Of a stretch of DNA of 64,000 bases, positions 44,631 to 54,340 are shown piece by piece. The position numbers were made by a program, and so were the translations under genes. Each line of letters opens with the position of its first letter. Within the stretch, counting starts at the first letter, position 1. The notes beneath the pieces are model-generated. The model did not search any database. It saw only the letters and a list, made by a program, of their open reading frames with translations, and had not been told where the DNA came from. The stretch comes from Hypnocyclicus thermotrophus (GTDB taxonomy: Bacteria > Fusobacteriota > Fusobacteriia > Fusobacteriales > Fusobacteriaceae), in contig NZ_SOBG01000009.1 in assembly GCF_004365575.1 (NCBI RefSeq), positions 47,126 through 111,125 on the forward strand. The letters run 5' to 3'.

Positions 44631-46412
44631 ATGAGACTAAAATTTCGAGAAGAAGATGTGCAAAATTTGTTAGACAATATAAATATAGTAGATGTAGTTT
44701 CTGAATATGTTTCATTACAAAAAACAGGGGCTAATTATAAAGGATTGTGTCCTTTTCATCAAGATAGGAATCCATCTTTTATGATTAGTCCTTCTAAAAA
44801 TATATCTAAATGTTTTGTATGCGGAAAAGGCGGAAATCCCATTACTTTTTATAAAGAATATCATAAAATAAGTTATGAAGAAGCAGTATTAGAACTCGCT
44901 AAAAAATATAATGTGAATATAAAAGTGATCGGAAAATATAATAAAATTAATGAAAAAAATAGTATTTATTATAAAATATTAAATGAAGCTTTAGAATTTT
45001 ATAAAGAAAATATATTTAAAAATAGTGGAAGAAATGCTTTAGATTATCTATATAAAAGAGGATTTAGTGTTGATTTTATAAAGAAACATAATATTGGATA
45101 TTCATTAAGCGAATGGAATAGTTTATATGAATACTTGTTAAATAAGTCTTATAACTTAGAAGATATAAAAGCTGTAGGACTTATTAAGCAGGGGGAAAAT
45201 GGATATTATGATACGTTTAGAGATAGAATTATGTTTCCAATATATTCTGTTTCAGGAAATATAATAGGTTTTGGCGGAAGAATATTAGAAGATAGAAAAG
45301 ATGTTGCAAAATATTTAAACTCACCAGAAACAGTTGTATTTAATAAAGGTAAAAATCTTTATGGAATAGAAGAAAAAGGTCTTGAAATAAAAAAGAAAAA
45401 TTATGCTATTCTTATGGAAGGATATATGGATGTACTTAGAGCTAAAAGTTTTGGATTTAATACAGCTATAGCCTCGCTTGGGACATCACTTACAGAAAAT
45501 CAAGCAAAATTATTAAAAAAATTCACATCTAATATAATAATAGCATATGATATGGATAACGCAGGACAAGAAGCTACTGAAAGAGCGATAATGTTATTAA
45601 AAGCCAATAATTTTAATATAAAAGTTGTGTCATATAAAGATGCAAAAGATCCTGATGAATTATTAACAAAATTTGGTAAATCTAAATTTTTAGAAGCAAT
45701 AAAAGAATCAAAAGAAGATTTCCAGTTTTTATATGAAAAATATATAAATTTATACAATATAAATGATATATCAGGCAAAAAAAAGTTTGTAGAACATTTT
45801 AAAGAATTTTTTCAAAATATAAATAGTGAATTAGAGAAAAATTTATATATAGAAAAGTTTTCTAAACAAATAGATATAGAAATAGACGCATTAAAAAGTA
45901 TACTTATAGATAAGAATAAAAAGAACAAAAAATATAGAACAGAGATAAAAAATAATTTTATAGAAAATAGAAAAATAAAAAAAAGAGATAAAATAGAAGA
46001 AGATTTAATAAGAGTATTTTTTTTAAAGAAAGAATACATAAATTATTTTAAGTCATATGAATTTAAAGATGAGGAATTTAATTTGATAAAAAATTATTTA
46101 TTAAAAGATAATAAAGGATTGAAGCAGATTTTAAATTCTAGTGAATTTAGTGAAGAAAATAAAAAAGAAATATTAGATATAGTAAATCTTAATTTTAAAC
46201 TTTCAAGTGAGGAAGAAAAAGAAAAGTTTTTTCTAGATACACTTATTGCATTTATTCGTAGAGAGTTAAAAGAAAGAATGAAAAAGATTAGAAAAAATAA
46301 TGATACAATGAGTTATTTTAAATTAAAAATAGAGTTTGAAAAATTAAAAAATATTCAAACAAAAGATGAAATCCTAAAATTTTATAATCAATATTTATTA
46401 ATGATAGATTAA
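44631..46412 (+). CDS. dnaG: DNA primase
   Basis: 593 residues. N-terminal zinc ribbon with C40, H43, C61, C64 (CPFHQDRNPSF; CFVCGKGG). TOPRIM catalytic core with ILMEGYMDVLRA, ASLGTSLT and AYDMDNAGQEA. Lys-rich linker and helical C-terminal DnaB-interacting region. 15 bases before rpoD, the classic dnaG-rpoD macromolecular synthesis pair. Confidence 0.96.
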   Translation: MRLKFREEDVQNLLDNINIVDVVSEYVSLQKTGANYKGLCPFHQDRNPSFMISPSKNISKCFVCGKGGNPITFYKEYHKISYEEAVLELAKKYNVNIKVIGKYNKINEKNSIYYKILNEALEFYKENIFKNSGRNALDYLYKRGFSVDFIKKHNIGYSLSEWNSLYEYLLNKSYNLEDIKAVGLIKQGENGYYDTFRDRIMFPIYSVSGNIIGFGGRILEDRKDVAKYLNSPETVVFNKGKNLYGIEEKGLEIKKKNYAILMEGYMDVLRAKSFGFNTAIASLGTSLTENQAKLLKKFTSNIIIAYDMDNAGQEATERAIMLLKANNFNIKVVSYKDAKDPDELLTKFGKSKFLEAIKESKEDFQFLYEKYINLYNINDISGKKKFVEHFKEFFQNINSELEKNLYIEKFSKQIDIEIDALKSILIDKNKKNKKYRTEIKNNFIENRKIKKRDKIEEDLIRVFFLKKEYINYFKSYEFKDEEFNLIKNYLLKDNKGLKQILNSSEFSEENKKEILDIVNLNFKLSSEEEKEKFFLDTLIAFIRRELKERMKKIRKNNDTMSYFKLKIEFEKLKNIQTKDEILKFYNQYLLMID

Positions 46413-46427
46413 GGAGGAAGCAGGATA

Positions 46428-47633
46428 ATGAGAGAGTTTATAAAAAATGAAAAAGTTCTTGCTTTAGTAAAAAAAGCAATGGAAAAAGGCAAGATATCTT
46501 ATGAAGAAATAAATGAAGAGTTGCCAGATAGTTTTCCTGCGGAACAAATTGAAAAATTAATTGAAGGAATGGAAAAACAAGGAATAAAAATAATTTCTAG
46601 TAAAGATAAAAAGAAAAAATTAGAAAAAGAAAACAAACTAGAAAAAGTTAAAAAATTAAAAGATAAAATAGAAGAAGATGAAAAAGTAGAAGAAAAAATT
46701 GTAGAAATAACTGATGAAGATGATGAAGATTTTAATTTTGAAGAAGAATTAGAAGAATTAGAAAAATTGGAAAATGATGCAATATCTTTAGGTAGCGGAA
46801 TAGATATGGTAGATGAACCTATAAAAATGTACCTTAGAGAAATAGGTCAAATTCCATTATTAACTCATGAACAAGAAATAAAACTTGCTAAAGGTGCTGC
46901 TGAAGGAGATGAGTATTGTAAACAACAACTTATTGAAGCAAATTTAAGACTTGTTGTAAGTATAGCTAAAAAGCATACAAATAGAGGATTAAAACTTTTA
47001 GATCTTATTCAAGAAGGAAATATGGGACTTATGAAAGCAGTTGAAAAATTTGAATATCAAAAAGGATATAAATTTTCAACATATGCAACTTGGTGGATAC
47101 GTCAAGCTATAACTAGAGCTATTGCTGATCAAGGTAGAACTATAAGAATTCCAGTACATATGATAGAAACTATAAATAAAATAAAAAAAGCAAGTAGGAT
47201 ATATCTTCAAGAAACAGGAAAAGAAGCAACACCAGAGGTTTTAGCTAAAAGACTTAATATGGAAATGGAAAAAGTAAAACAAATATTAGAAATGAATCAA
47301 GATCCAATATCACTTGAAACACCTGTTGGAAGTGAAGAAGATAGTGAACTTGGAGATTTTGTAGAAGATAATAAAATATTAAGCCCTTATGAAGAAGCTA
47401 ATAGAAATTTATTAAAAGACCAATTGAGTGAAGTATTAAAAACTTTAAGTGATAGAGAAGAAAAAGTATTAAGATTTAGATATGGACTTGATGATGGATG
47501 CCCTAGAACCTTAGAAGAAGTAGGGAAAATATTTAAAGTAACAAGAGAGAGAATAAGACAAATAGAAGTAAAAGCACTTAGAAAATTGAGACATCCAAGT
47601 AGAAGAAAAAAACTAGAAGATTTTAGAAGCTAA
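46428..47633 (+). CDS. rpoD: Primary sigma factor RpoD/SigA
   Basis: 401 residues. Short region 1.1 and a Lys/Glu-rich linker, then region 1.2-2 with [59 protein letters not shown], and [10 protein letters not shown]; region 4.2 [22 protein letters not shown]. All primary sigma contact residues (Q, T in [10 protein letters not shown] in TRERIRQIE) are conserved. AGGAGG before ATG 46428. Followed by a terminator overlapping its stop codon. Confidence 0.97.
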   Translation: MREFIKNEKVLALVKKAMEKGKISYEEINEELPDSFPAEQIEKLIEGMEKQGIKIISSKDKKKKLEKENKLEKVKKLKDKIEEDEKVEEKIVEITDEDDEDFNFEEELEELEKLENDAISLGSGIDMVDEPIKMYLREIGQIPLLTHEQEIKLAKGAAEGDEYCKQQLIEANLRLVVSIAKKHTNRGLKLLDLIQEGNMGLMKAVEKFEYQKGYKFSTYATWWIRQAITRAIADQGRTIRIPVHMIETINKIKKASRIYLQETGKEATPEVLAKRLNMEMEKVKQILEMNQDPISLETPVGSEEDSELGDFVEDNKILSPYEEANRNLLKDQLSEVLKTLSDREEKVLRFRYGLDDGCPRTLEEVGKIFKVTRERIRQIEVKALRKLRHPSRRKKLEDFRS

Positions 47634-47658
47634 AAGGCGCAAAAAATTTGTGCCTTTT
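47632..47658 (+). terminator. Terminator after rpoD
   Basis: Stem AAAAGGCGCAAA (47632-47643) with TTTGTGCCTTTT (47647-47658), 3-nt loop, one G-T pair; begins inside the rpoD stop codon. Confidence 0.8.
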
Positions 47659-47734
47659 ATTAATTTAAAAAAGGAAAAAAGAGTATTTTAAATAATAATA
47701 TAAAAGAAAATTATAGATAAAGGGGAGATAAGAG

Positions 47735-48754
47735 ATGATAAATATAGAGGAAATAATAAAGAAAAAGCAGATAAAACAATCAGAATTTGAAGATTTTATG
47801 GAAAAATGTGAATTCTCAGAAAAAGAATATTGTGAAATAATAGATAAGATTGTAGAATCAAATGTAGAAATAATACGAGATGAAGATAACTTTTCTGAAA
47901 AAGAAGAAGAAAATATTTTTTCTTTTTCAGAAAATTATTATACACAAGATATACTAAATCAATATTTTCATGATATATCTAATTATGAATTACTTAATAA
48001 AGAAGAAGAAAGAAACATTTTAAGAAAGGCTAAAAATGGAGATAAAGAAGCAAAAGAAAAAATAATTACATCAAATCTAAGGCTTGTGGCTAAAATAGCA
48101 TTACATTATAGTAGAGCTGGAGTATACTATTTAGATCTTATTCAAGAAGGGACAATTGGGCTTATAAATGCTATTGATAAATTTGATTTATCTAAAAACT
48201 ATAAATTTTCAACATATGCTACATGGTGGATAAAAAAAGAAATTATTGATGCCCTAAAAAAAAGAGTAAATATGATAAAAATACCAAATTATATTTTTTT
48301 ATCACATAAAAAAATTAGTATATTTGAAAATGATTATTTAAATAAGCATAATAAAAAACCTGAAATAAAAGAGATAGCAGAAGCTTTAAATATGAGTGAA
48401 GAAGAAATATTAAAAGTAAAAAATGCTATAGATATGAATATGATAGATATGAAAGTAGAAACAAGCAAAGAAAGTGATGAACATTATGATATAAAAGATT
48501 ATAGTACAATAGAAGAAATAGATAAAGATATGGAAAAATTATTAAAACAGAAAAAAATATCTACTTTATTAAAAAAATTAAATAATAGAGAAAAAAAAAT
48601 AATAGAAATGTATTATGGATTATCTGTAGAAGGTAGATTTACATTTAAAGAAATAGGAAGTGAATTAAATATATCAGCAGAAAGAGTAAGAGTATTAAAA
48701 GAAAGAGCTTTAAATAAATTGAAATATGTAGGAGAAAGACTTTGGGAGGAATAA
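47735..48754 (+). CDS. Second, divergent sigma-70 family factor
   Basis: 339 residues, directly after rpoD. Acidic N-terminal ~65 residues, then regions 1.2-4 like a group 2 sigma: [48 protein letters not shown]. In the -10 recognition helix the RpoD Q and T are replaced (WWIKKEIIDAL versus [11 protein letters not shown]), and in region 4.2 SAERVRVLKERAL replaces [13 protein letters not shown], losing an Arg that contacts the -35. It therefore probably reads other promoters. The Nif3-like gene starts within its stop codon. Not a recognised named sigma. Confidence 0.88.
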   Translation: MINIEEIIKKKQIKQSEFEDFMEKCEFSEKEYCEIIDKIVESNVEIIRDEDNFSEKEEENIFSFSENYYTQDILNQYFHDISNYELLNKEEERNILRKAKNGDKEAKEKIITSNLRLVAKIALHYSRAGVYYLDLIQEGTIGLINAIDKFDLSKNYKFSTYATWWIKKEIIDALKKRVNMIKIPNYIFLSHKKISIFENDYLNKHNKKPEIKEIAEALNMSEEEILKVKNAIDMNMIDMKVETSKESDEHYDIKDYSTIEEIDKDMEKLLKQKKISTLLKKLNNREKKIIEMYYGLSVEGRFTFKEIGSELNISAERVRVLKERALNKLKYVGERLWEE

Positions 48755-49722
48755 TGATACTAAAAGATATAATAAATATATTAGAAAAAAAATATCCTAA
48801 GTATTTAGCTGAAGAATGGGATAATGTAGGACTTTTAGTAGGGAATGAAAAAAGAGAAATAAAAAAAATACAAATTTCTTTAGACGTAACAGAAAATACA
48901 ATAGAAAATGCTATAAGAAATAATGTAGATTTAATAATTTCACATCATCCTTTTATTTTTAATGGAATAAAACAAATAAATACAAATAGTATATTAGGTA
49001 ATAAAATAATACAACTTATAAAAAATGATATAGCTGTTTATTCTATGCATACAAATTTAGACTCTGCTAAATATGGATTAAATGATTTTATTTGTAAAAA
49101 ATTAAAAGTAGAAAACAGTAAAATAATTTCGGAAAATATTGTGAATCTATATAAAATAAAATTTGAATATAATGAAAAAATATTAAAAAAATTAGAAAAA
49201 TATAATTTTTTTAATAAAAAAAATAATGTACAAACTATAGAGATTTTTGATACAATAGAAAATATAAATAAAGTTGTTTCTTTATTAAATTCATTTAGTA
49301 TAACTTATGAATTATTAAAATTAGAAAACAAGTTAAAATTGAATACTGGATTAGGAAGAATTTATAATTTAAAAAAAGAAATTAGATTATTAGATTATAT
49401 AGAGATAATTAAAGAAAAACTTGATATAAAAAATGTACGAGTGGTCTATAATGAAAATAAGTTTATAAAAAAAATAGCTATTGTAAATGGAAGTGGAATG
49501 TCATTTTTAAAAAAAGCAAAAAAAGAAAAAGTAGATTTATTTATAACAGGAGATATAAAATATCATGAAGCTTTAGATTGTTTTGAAGAAGGATTTTCTC
49601 TTGTAGATATAGGTCATTATGAAAGTGAGCATTTTTTTAATGAATTGATTTTAGATGATTTAAAAGAAACGAAGTTAGAGATTATAATATTTAATGATAG
49701 AAAAATTTTTAATTATTTATAG
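48754..49722 (+). CDS. Nif3-like dinuclear metal centre protein
   Basis: 322 residues of the NIF3/DUF34 (YqfO-like) family. AEEWDNVGLLVG, ISHHPFIFNGIK (metal His pair), YSMHTNLDSAKYGLND, and C-terminal FITGDIKYHEALD and IGHYESEHF supply the ligands. The middle carries the small inserted domain of this family. Some members act on nucleotides or as GTP cyclohydrolase-type enzymes; function uncertain. ATG 48754 shares a base with the sigma stop; GGAGGA lies just before it. Confidence 0.9.
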   Translation: MILKDIINILEKKYPKYLAEEWDNVGLLVGNEKREIKKIQISLDVTENTIENAIRNNVDLIISHHPFIFNGIKQINTNSILGNKIIQLIKNDIAVYSMHTNLDSAKYGLNDFICKKLKVENSKIISENIVNLYKIKFEYNEKILKKLEKYNFFNKKNNVQTIEIFDTIENINKVVSLLNSFSITYELLKLENKLKLNTGLGRIYNLKKEIRLLDYIEIIKEKLDIKNVRVVYNENKFIKKIAIVNGSGMSFLKKAKKEKVDLFITGDIKYHEALDCFEEGFSLVDIGHYESEHFFNELILDDLKETKLEIIIFNDRKIFNYL

Positions 49723-49735
49723 AGGAGTCTATTAT

Positions 49736-50434
49736 ATGCTAAAGAAGTTGTTTTTTATTTATTTATTATTAATAACAAGTATTTTTGCAAATATTGAAAA
49801 AGATGAATTGAATTTTTTTAATGAGAACCAAATAAGTAAAATAAATAAAAAAATAAAAAATATTGAAAAAGAACGAAAAGTTAATATAAAAATTTTTATA
49901 TTAAAAGAAGAGCCAGAAAATCAATTGATAAAAGATAAAAAAAGTGTTATAATACTTTTGTTTAAAAAAGAAAATGGAAACATAGGTATAAACCTTAAAT
50001 TTACAAATGATATAAATATAATTGATTATAAAAGTGAGATTGATAATTTATTAGAAGATTTGTCTCCACTTATTATTAATAAAGAGTACGAAGACTTTAT
50101 ATATGAACTTTTAGCTAATATAAGTGATATTTTAATATTTGTAGAAAAAGAGAATAATGATGCAATAGGTACGATAGAAAAAAATAAAGAAAATCAAAAA
50201 ATAATTTTAAAAAATATATTAAACCTTATATTAATACTATTTTTAATGATAGTATTAGGTTTTGTTATATATACACTTTATTTATTTTATATAAAATCAA
50301 GAGATAAAACTAAATGTAAAGATTGTAATATAAATATGCATATAGTAGATAAAATAGAAAATAAAAGTGGAATAATCAAAATATATGAATGTCCAAAATG
50401 TAAAAAAATAAAGCAAATAATAGAGAAAAAATAG
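49736..50434 (+). CDS. TPM-domain-like membrane protein with zinc ribbon tail
   Basis: 232 residues. Signal peptide (about 1-18, ending IFAN), then a domain resembling TPM/YgcG (IKIFIL, SVIILLFKKENGNIGINL), one membrane helix (about 163-190), and a cytoplasmic tail with CKDCNINMHIV and YECPKCKKIK, two CxxC knuckles. ATG 49736 follows AGAGGAG. The stop codon overlaps the 5' end of the RNase P RNA. TPM assignment is by pattern only. Confidence 0.65.
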   Translation: MLKKLFFIYLLLITSIFANIEKDELNFFNENQISKINKKIKNIEKERKVNIKIFILKEEPENQLIKDKKSVIILLFKKENGNIGINLKFTNDINIIDYKSEIDNLLEDLSPLIINKEYEDFIYELLANISDILIFVEKENNDAIGTIEKNKENQKIILKNILNLILILFLMIVLGFVIYTLYLFYIKSRDKTKCKDCNINMHIVDKIENKSGIIKIYECPKCKKIKQIIEKK

Positions 50435-50779
50435 GTATTAGAGATAATCGCATGAGTAATCATGAGGAACGTCCGGACTCCGTAGGGCAAAGAGGGCAGA
50501 TAACGTCTGCTAAGAGAAATCTTAAGGAAAGTGCCACAGAAAATAACCGCCAAAGTTAAAGTGTTTAACATGGTAAGGGTGAAAAGGTGGTGTAAGAGAC
50601 CACCAGTATTTTACGAAAGTAAAATAGCTAGGTAAACCCCCTCTGGAGCAAGACCAAGAATTGAGATATATAGGAAGCTGCCCGTTTCTGTCTCTTATGG
50701 TAGGTCGCTTGAACTTATAGGCAACTATAAGTCTAGATAAATGATTATCAAATACAAAATCCGGCGTATACTAATACCT
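50433..50779 (+). ncRNA. rnpB: RNase P RNA
   Basis: About 347 nt. P1 helix AGGTATTAG (50433-50441) with CTAATACCT (50771-50779). Conserved core segments: GAGGAACGTCCGGACTCC (50464-50481), GAAAGTGCCACAGAAA, TAACCGCC, GGTAAGGGTGAAA, GGTAAACCCC, and AGATAAATGATTATCA followed by ACAAAATCCGGC at the 3' side. Ribozyme that matures tRNA 5' ends. Its first two bases overlap the stop codon of the preceding gene. Confidence 0.96.
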
Positions 50780-50795
50780 TTTTTAATAAACATAA

Positions 50796-50826
50796 AACTC
50801 CCCTAATTTAGGGGAGTTATTTTTAT
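50796..50826. terminator. Terminator between rnpB and malQ
   Basis: 10-bp GC-containing stem AACTCCCCTA (50796-50805) with TAGGGGAGTT (50809-50818), 3-nt loop; T-rich on the plus side and A-rich before it, so it can serve both convergent genes. Confidence 0.85.
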
Positions 50827-52319
50827 CTAAAATATAATTTTGTTAAATCTTTTAGTTTGAGAGCTAATTTTTTGTTTAATTGACCTTTTATATATCTCCA
50901 TTGCCAGTTACCAGCAGCTTTCCCAGGAGTATTCATTCTTGAATCATTTCCTAAACCTAATATATCTTGAAGTGGAGAAATAGCTATATTAGCTACAGAA
51001 GCCCATGCTGCTGTAATAAATTCCCAATGAACATCATATCCAGATTTTTTAATGCCAAGATATTTTTTGGCAAATTCTCTATCATCAGGATTTGCATTTG
51101 TATACCATCCAATAATGGGCTCATTATCATGAGTACCAGTATAAACACAAGTATTTTTAGAATAGATATGTGGTAAGTGATTACTTTCATCTTTTGAATC
51201 AAATGCAAATTGAAGTATTTTCATGCCAGGGAAATTGAAGTAATCTCTAAGTTCTTCTACATCAGGAGTGATTACTCCTAAATCTTCAGCTATAATAGGA
51301 AGTTTTCCTAAAGCATCTCTTATTGCTTGGAAAAGTTCTTTTCCTGGAGCAGGAACCCATTCACCATTTATTGCTGTATCTTCATTAGCAGGAACTGCCC
51401 AATAAGCTGCAAAACCTCTAAAATGATCTATTCTAATAATATCAGAAAGTTTTAAATTAGCCTTAACTCTATTTATCCACCATTCAAAATTATGTTCTTT
51501 TATATAATCCCAATTATATAAAGGATTTCCCCATAATTGTCCTGTAGCACTAAAATAATCAGGTGGAACACCAGCTACTTTAACAGGTTTTCTTTCTTCG
51601 TCAAATAAAAACAATTCAGGATGTGACCATGCATCTGAACTGTCAAAAGCAACAAATATAGGGATATCACCAATAATTTTTATTCCATTTCTATTTGCAT
51701 AAGCTTTTAATTCGCTCCATTGTTTAAAGAAAATATATTGTAAAAATTTTCTATAATTAATTTCATCTTTTAATTCATGTGTATAATGTGCTATTGATTC
51801 AGGTTTTCTAAAAACAATATCTTTATCGTCCCATTCAACCCAACATTTACCATCAAAATGATCTTTTACAGCTCGATAAAGAGCATAATCTTCTAACCAT
51901 TGTTTGTTTTCTTCACAAAAAATTTCAAATTTGCTATTTAATAAAGTATCATTTTTAGATTTAAAATTTTCATATGCTTTTTTTAATAATGGCATTTTAA
52001 AATTGATAACTTTACCATAATCAATATAATTATTATCAAAGGTTTCTTCAACTGATAAATCATCATTTGTTAATAATCCTTCTTTTTTTAAGTTATCTAA
52101 GCTAATTAATAAAGGATTTCCTGCAAATGCTGAAAAACATTGATAAGGTGAGTCTCCATATCCAGTAGGTCCTAATGGGAACGTTTGCCATAATTTTTGA
52201 CCTGATAAAATTAAAAAATCTACAAATTCATATGCTTCTTTTCCAAGTTCTCCAATACCATATTTACCTGGTAATGAAGTAGGATGAAGCAAGATACCGC
52301 TGCTTCTGCTAAATTCCAT
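50823..52319 (-). CDS. malQ: 4-alpha-glucanotransferase (amylomaltase)
   Basis: 498 residues, GH77. SSGILLHPTSLPGKYGIGELG at the N-terminus (in part), WGNPLYNWDY, nucleophile Asp in IRIDHFRGF, acid/base Glu in IIAEDLGVITPDV, and TGTHDNEPIIGW. Transfers maltodextrin segments between alpha-1,4-glucans in glycogen or maltose use. Monocistronic with its own promoter on the minus strand; AGGAGG 10 bases before ATG 52319. Confidence 0.97.
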   Translation of the reverse strand: MEFSRSSGILLHPTSLPGKYGIGELGKEAYEFVDFLILSGQKLWQTFPLGPTGYGDSPYQCFSAFAGNPLLISLDNLKKEGLLTNDDLSVEETFDNNYIDYGKVINFKMPLLKKAYENFKSKNDTLLNSKFEIFCEENKQWLEDYALYRAVKDHFDGKCWVEWDDKDIVFRKPESIAHYTHELKDEINYRKFLQYIFFKQWSELKAYANRNGIKIIGDIPIFVAFDSSDAWSHPELFLFDEERKPVKVAGVPPDYFSATGQLWGNPLYNWDYIKEHNFEWWINRVKANLKLSDIIRIDHFRGFAAYWAVPANEDTAINGEWVPAPGKELFQAIRDALGKLPIIAEDLGVITPDVEELRDYFNFPGMKILQFAFDSKDESNHLPHIYSKNTCVYTGTHDNEPIIGWYTNANPDDREFAKKYLGIKKSGYDVHWEFITAAWASVANIAISPLQDILGLGNDSRMNTPGKAAGNWQWRYIKGQLNKKLALKLKDLTKLYFR

Positions 52320-52369
52320 CTCTCTGTTTCCTCCTTAAAAATTATATAAAATATATAAACTGCATTAAT

Positions 52370-52398
52370 ATTTTAGCATATTTTATATAATTTGTCAT
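52370..52398 (-). promoter_or_regulatory. Promoter of malQ
   Basis: On the minus strand: -35 ATGACA (52398-52393), 17-bp spacer, -10 TAAAAT (52375-52370) with extended TGC. Confidence 0.6.
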
Positions 52399-52419
52399 TA
52401 ATTTATCTAAGTTTATATA
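52392..52419 (+). promoter_or_regulatory. Probable promoter of the hldD-uppP-pilT-hemZ unit
   Basis: -35 TTGTCA (52392-52397), 16-bp spacer, -10 TATATA (52414-52419). Its -35 physically overlaps the -35 of the divergent malQ promoter. The rest of the 52320-52529 gap is AT-rich with no other feature seen. Confidence 0.45.
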
Positions 52420-52529
52420 GAAAAAAATTATTAAAAATGATAAAATAATAAAGTAAGATATAGAAGAATAAAAAAAATATAAATAGAAATAATTTTAATT
52501 ATAAATAATAATATTAGGAGGAATATTTA

Positions 52530-53510
52530 ATGATTATTATAACAGGAGCAGCAGGATTTATAGGGAGTGCAATAGCATGGCAGCTTAATGAAAATGGAAG
52601 AGATGATTTGATATTAGTAGATAAATTAAAAACAGAAGAAAAATGGAAAAATATAGCAAAAAGAGACTATTATGATTGGGTAGATAGAGAAGAGTTATTT
52701 GAATATTTAGCAAATGAAGAAATAGCTAAAGAAATTGAAGCAGTAATACATATGGGAGCTTGTTCTGCAACTACAGAAAAAGATATGGATTTTTTAATGA
52801 AAAATAATTATGAATATTCAAAAAAACTATGGGAGTTTTGTACACGATATAATATAAAATATATTTATGCTTCATCAGCGGCAACTTATGGCTTGGGAGA
52901 ACAAGGTTATAATGATGAAATTAATTTAGAAGGACATAAAAAACTTAGACCATTAAATAAATATGGATATTCTAAAAAAATATTTGATATATGGGCATTA
53001 AAACAAAAAGAAACACCAAAAAATTGGGTTGGTTTTAAATTTTTTAATGTATATGGTCCAAATGAATATCATAAAGGAAGAATGGCATCAATGGTATTTC
53101 ATTCATATAATCAAGCTAAAGAAAATGGTTATGTAAAACTTTTTAAATCCCATAACAAAAACTTTAAAGATGGTGAGCAATTAAGAGATTTTGTATATAT
53201 AAAAGATGTAGTTAGTATAATAGAGTATTTTTTAAATAATAATATAGAAAATGGAGTATATAATTTAGGGACTGGAAAAGAAAGAAGTTTTTATGATTTA
53301 GCATATAATACATTAGTAAATGCAAATAAAAATCCTAAAATAGAGTTTGTTGATATGCCAATGGATTTGAGAGGAAGATATCAATATTTTACAAAAGCTG
53401 AAATCAATAAATTAAGAAAAATAGGATATACTAAAGAGTTTTATACATTAGAAGAAGGAGTAAAAGATTATGTAAGAAACTATCTAGAAAAAGATGATAA
53501 ATATTTATAA
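52530..53510 (+). CDS. hldD: ADP-L-glycero-D-manno-heptose 6-epimerase
   Basis: 326 residues. Makes the L,D form of ADP-heptose for LPS inner core. Rossmann ITGAAGFIGSAIAW, HMGACSATTEKD, the catalytic YGYSKK, FFNVYGPNEYHKGRMAS and EQLRDFVYIKDV are HldD signatures. Complements rfaE2 at 14545. AGGAGGA precedes ATG 52530; uppP follows after 14 bases. Confidence 0.96.
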   Translation: MIIITGAAGFIGSAIAWQLNENGRDDLILVDKLKTEEKWKNIAKRDYYDWVDREELFEYLANEEIAKEIEAVIHMGACSATTEKDMDFLMKNNYEYSKKLWEFCTRYNIKYIYASSAATYGLGEQGYNDEINLEGHKKLRPLNKYGYSKKIFDIWALKQKETPKNWVGFKFFNVYGPNEYHKGRMASMVFHSYNQAKENGYVKLFKSHNKNFKDGEQLRDFVYIKDVVSIIEYFLNNNIENGVYNLGTGKERSFYDLAYNTLVNANKNPKIEFVDMPMDLRGRYQYFTKAEINKLRKIGYTKEFYTLEEGVKDYVRNYLEKDDKYL

Positions 53511-53524
53511 ATAGGGGGAATAAA

Positions 53525-54325
53525 ATGAATGTTTTATTAGTTATAATACTTTCTATAGTAGAAGGGATTACAGAGTTTTTACCAATAAGTAGTACAGGAC
53601 ATATGATACTTGTAAATAATTTTTTGAAAATAGGTAATTTAAGAAAAGAATTTATGGATTCTTTTTTAGTTATAATACAGTTAGGTGCTATTTTATCAGT
53701 TGTAGTATATTTTTTTAAAGAATTAAATCCATTTGTTAAAGATAAAGATATATTTAAAGAAAAAATGATACTTTGGAGCAAAATAGTAATAGGAGTATTA
53801 CCAGCAGTAGTTTTAGGGCTTTTGTTTGATGATATGATAGAAGAATATTTTATGGATAGCAGTCTAATAGTAGCATTAATGCTTATATTATATGGAATAA
53901 TATTTATGTTTATTGAAAAAGTTATAAAAAAATCAAAAATAAATAAATTTGATAATATAAATTATAGTACAGCATTTATAATAGGAATTTTTCAATGTCT
54001 CGCAATGATACCAGGAACATCTAGATCTGGTGCAACAATCATGGGAGGATTATTATTAGGCTTAACAAAAGCTGTAGCAGCAGAATTTTCATTTTTTTTA
54101 GCGATACCAACTATGGTTGGAGCAACTTTATTAAAAATAGTGAAAAATGGATTAAATTTTACATTAAATGAATGGGGATTATTGTTATTAGGTTCTTTTC
54201 TATCATTTATAATAGCATATTTATCAATTAAATGGCTTATGGATTATTTAAAAAATAAAAGTTTTAAAGTTTTTGGAATATATAGAATAATATTAGGGAT
54301 TATAGTTTTATTATTATTATTATAA
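53525..54325 (+). CDS. uppP: Undecaprenyl-diphosphatase UppP (BacA)
   Basis: 266-residue polytopic membrane enzyme that recycles undecaprenyl pyrophosphate. Both active-site motifs are present: EGITEFLPISSTGHM (about 13-27) and PGTSRSGATIMGG (about 161-173). Supports carrier supply for peptidoglycan and the surface glycans encoded in this window. Confidence 0.96.
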   Translation: MNVLLVIILSIVEGITEFLPISSTGHMILVNNFLKIGNLRKEFMDSFLVIIQLGAILSVVVYFFKELNPFVKDKDIFKEKMILWSKIVIGVLPAVVLGLLFDDMIEEYFMDSSLIVALMLILYGIIFMFIEKVIKKSKINKFDNINYSTAFIIGIFQCLAMIPGTSRSGATIMGGLLLGLTKAVAAEFSFFLAIPTMVGATLLKIVKNGLNFTLNEWGLLLLGSFLSFIIAYLSIKWLMDYLKNKSFKVFGIYRIILGIIVLLLLL

Positions 54326-54340
54326 AAGGGTGTGATTAAA

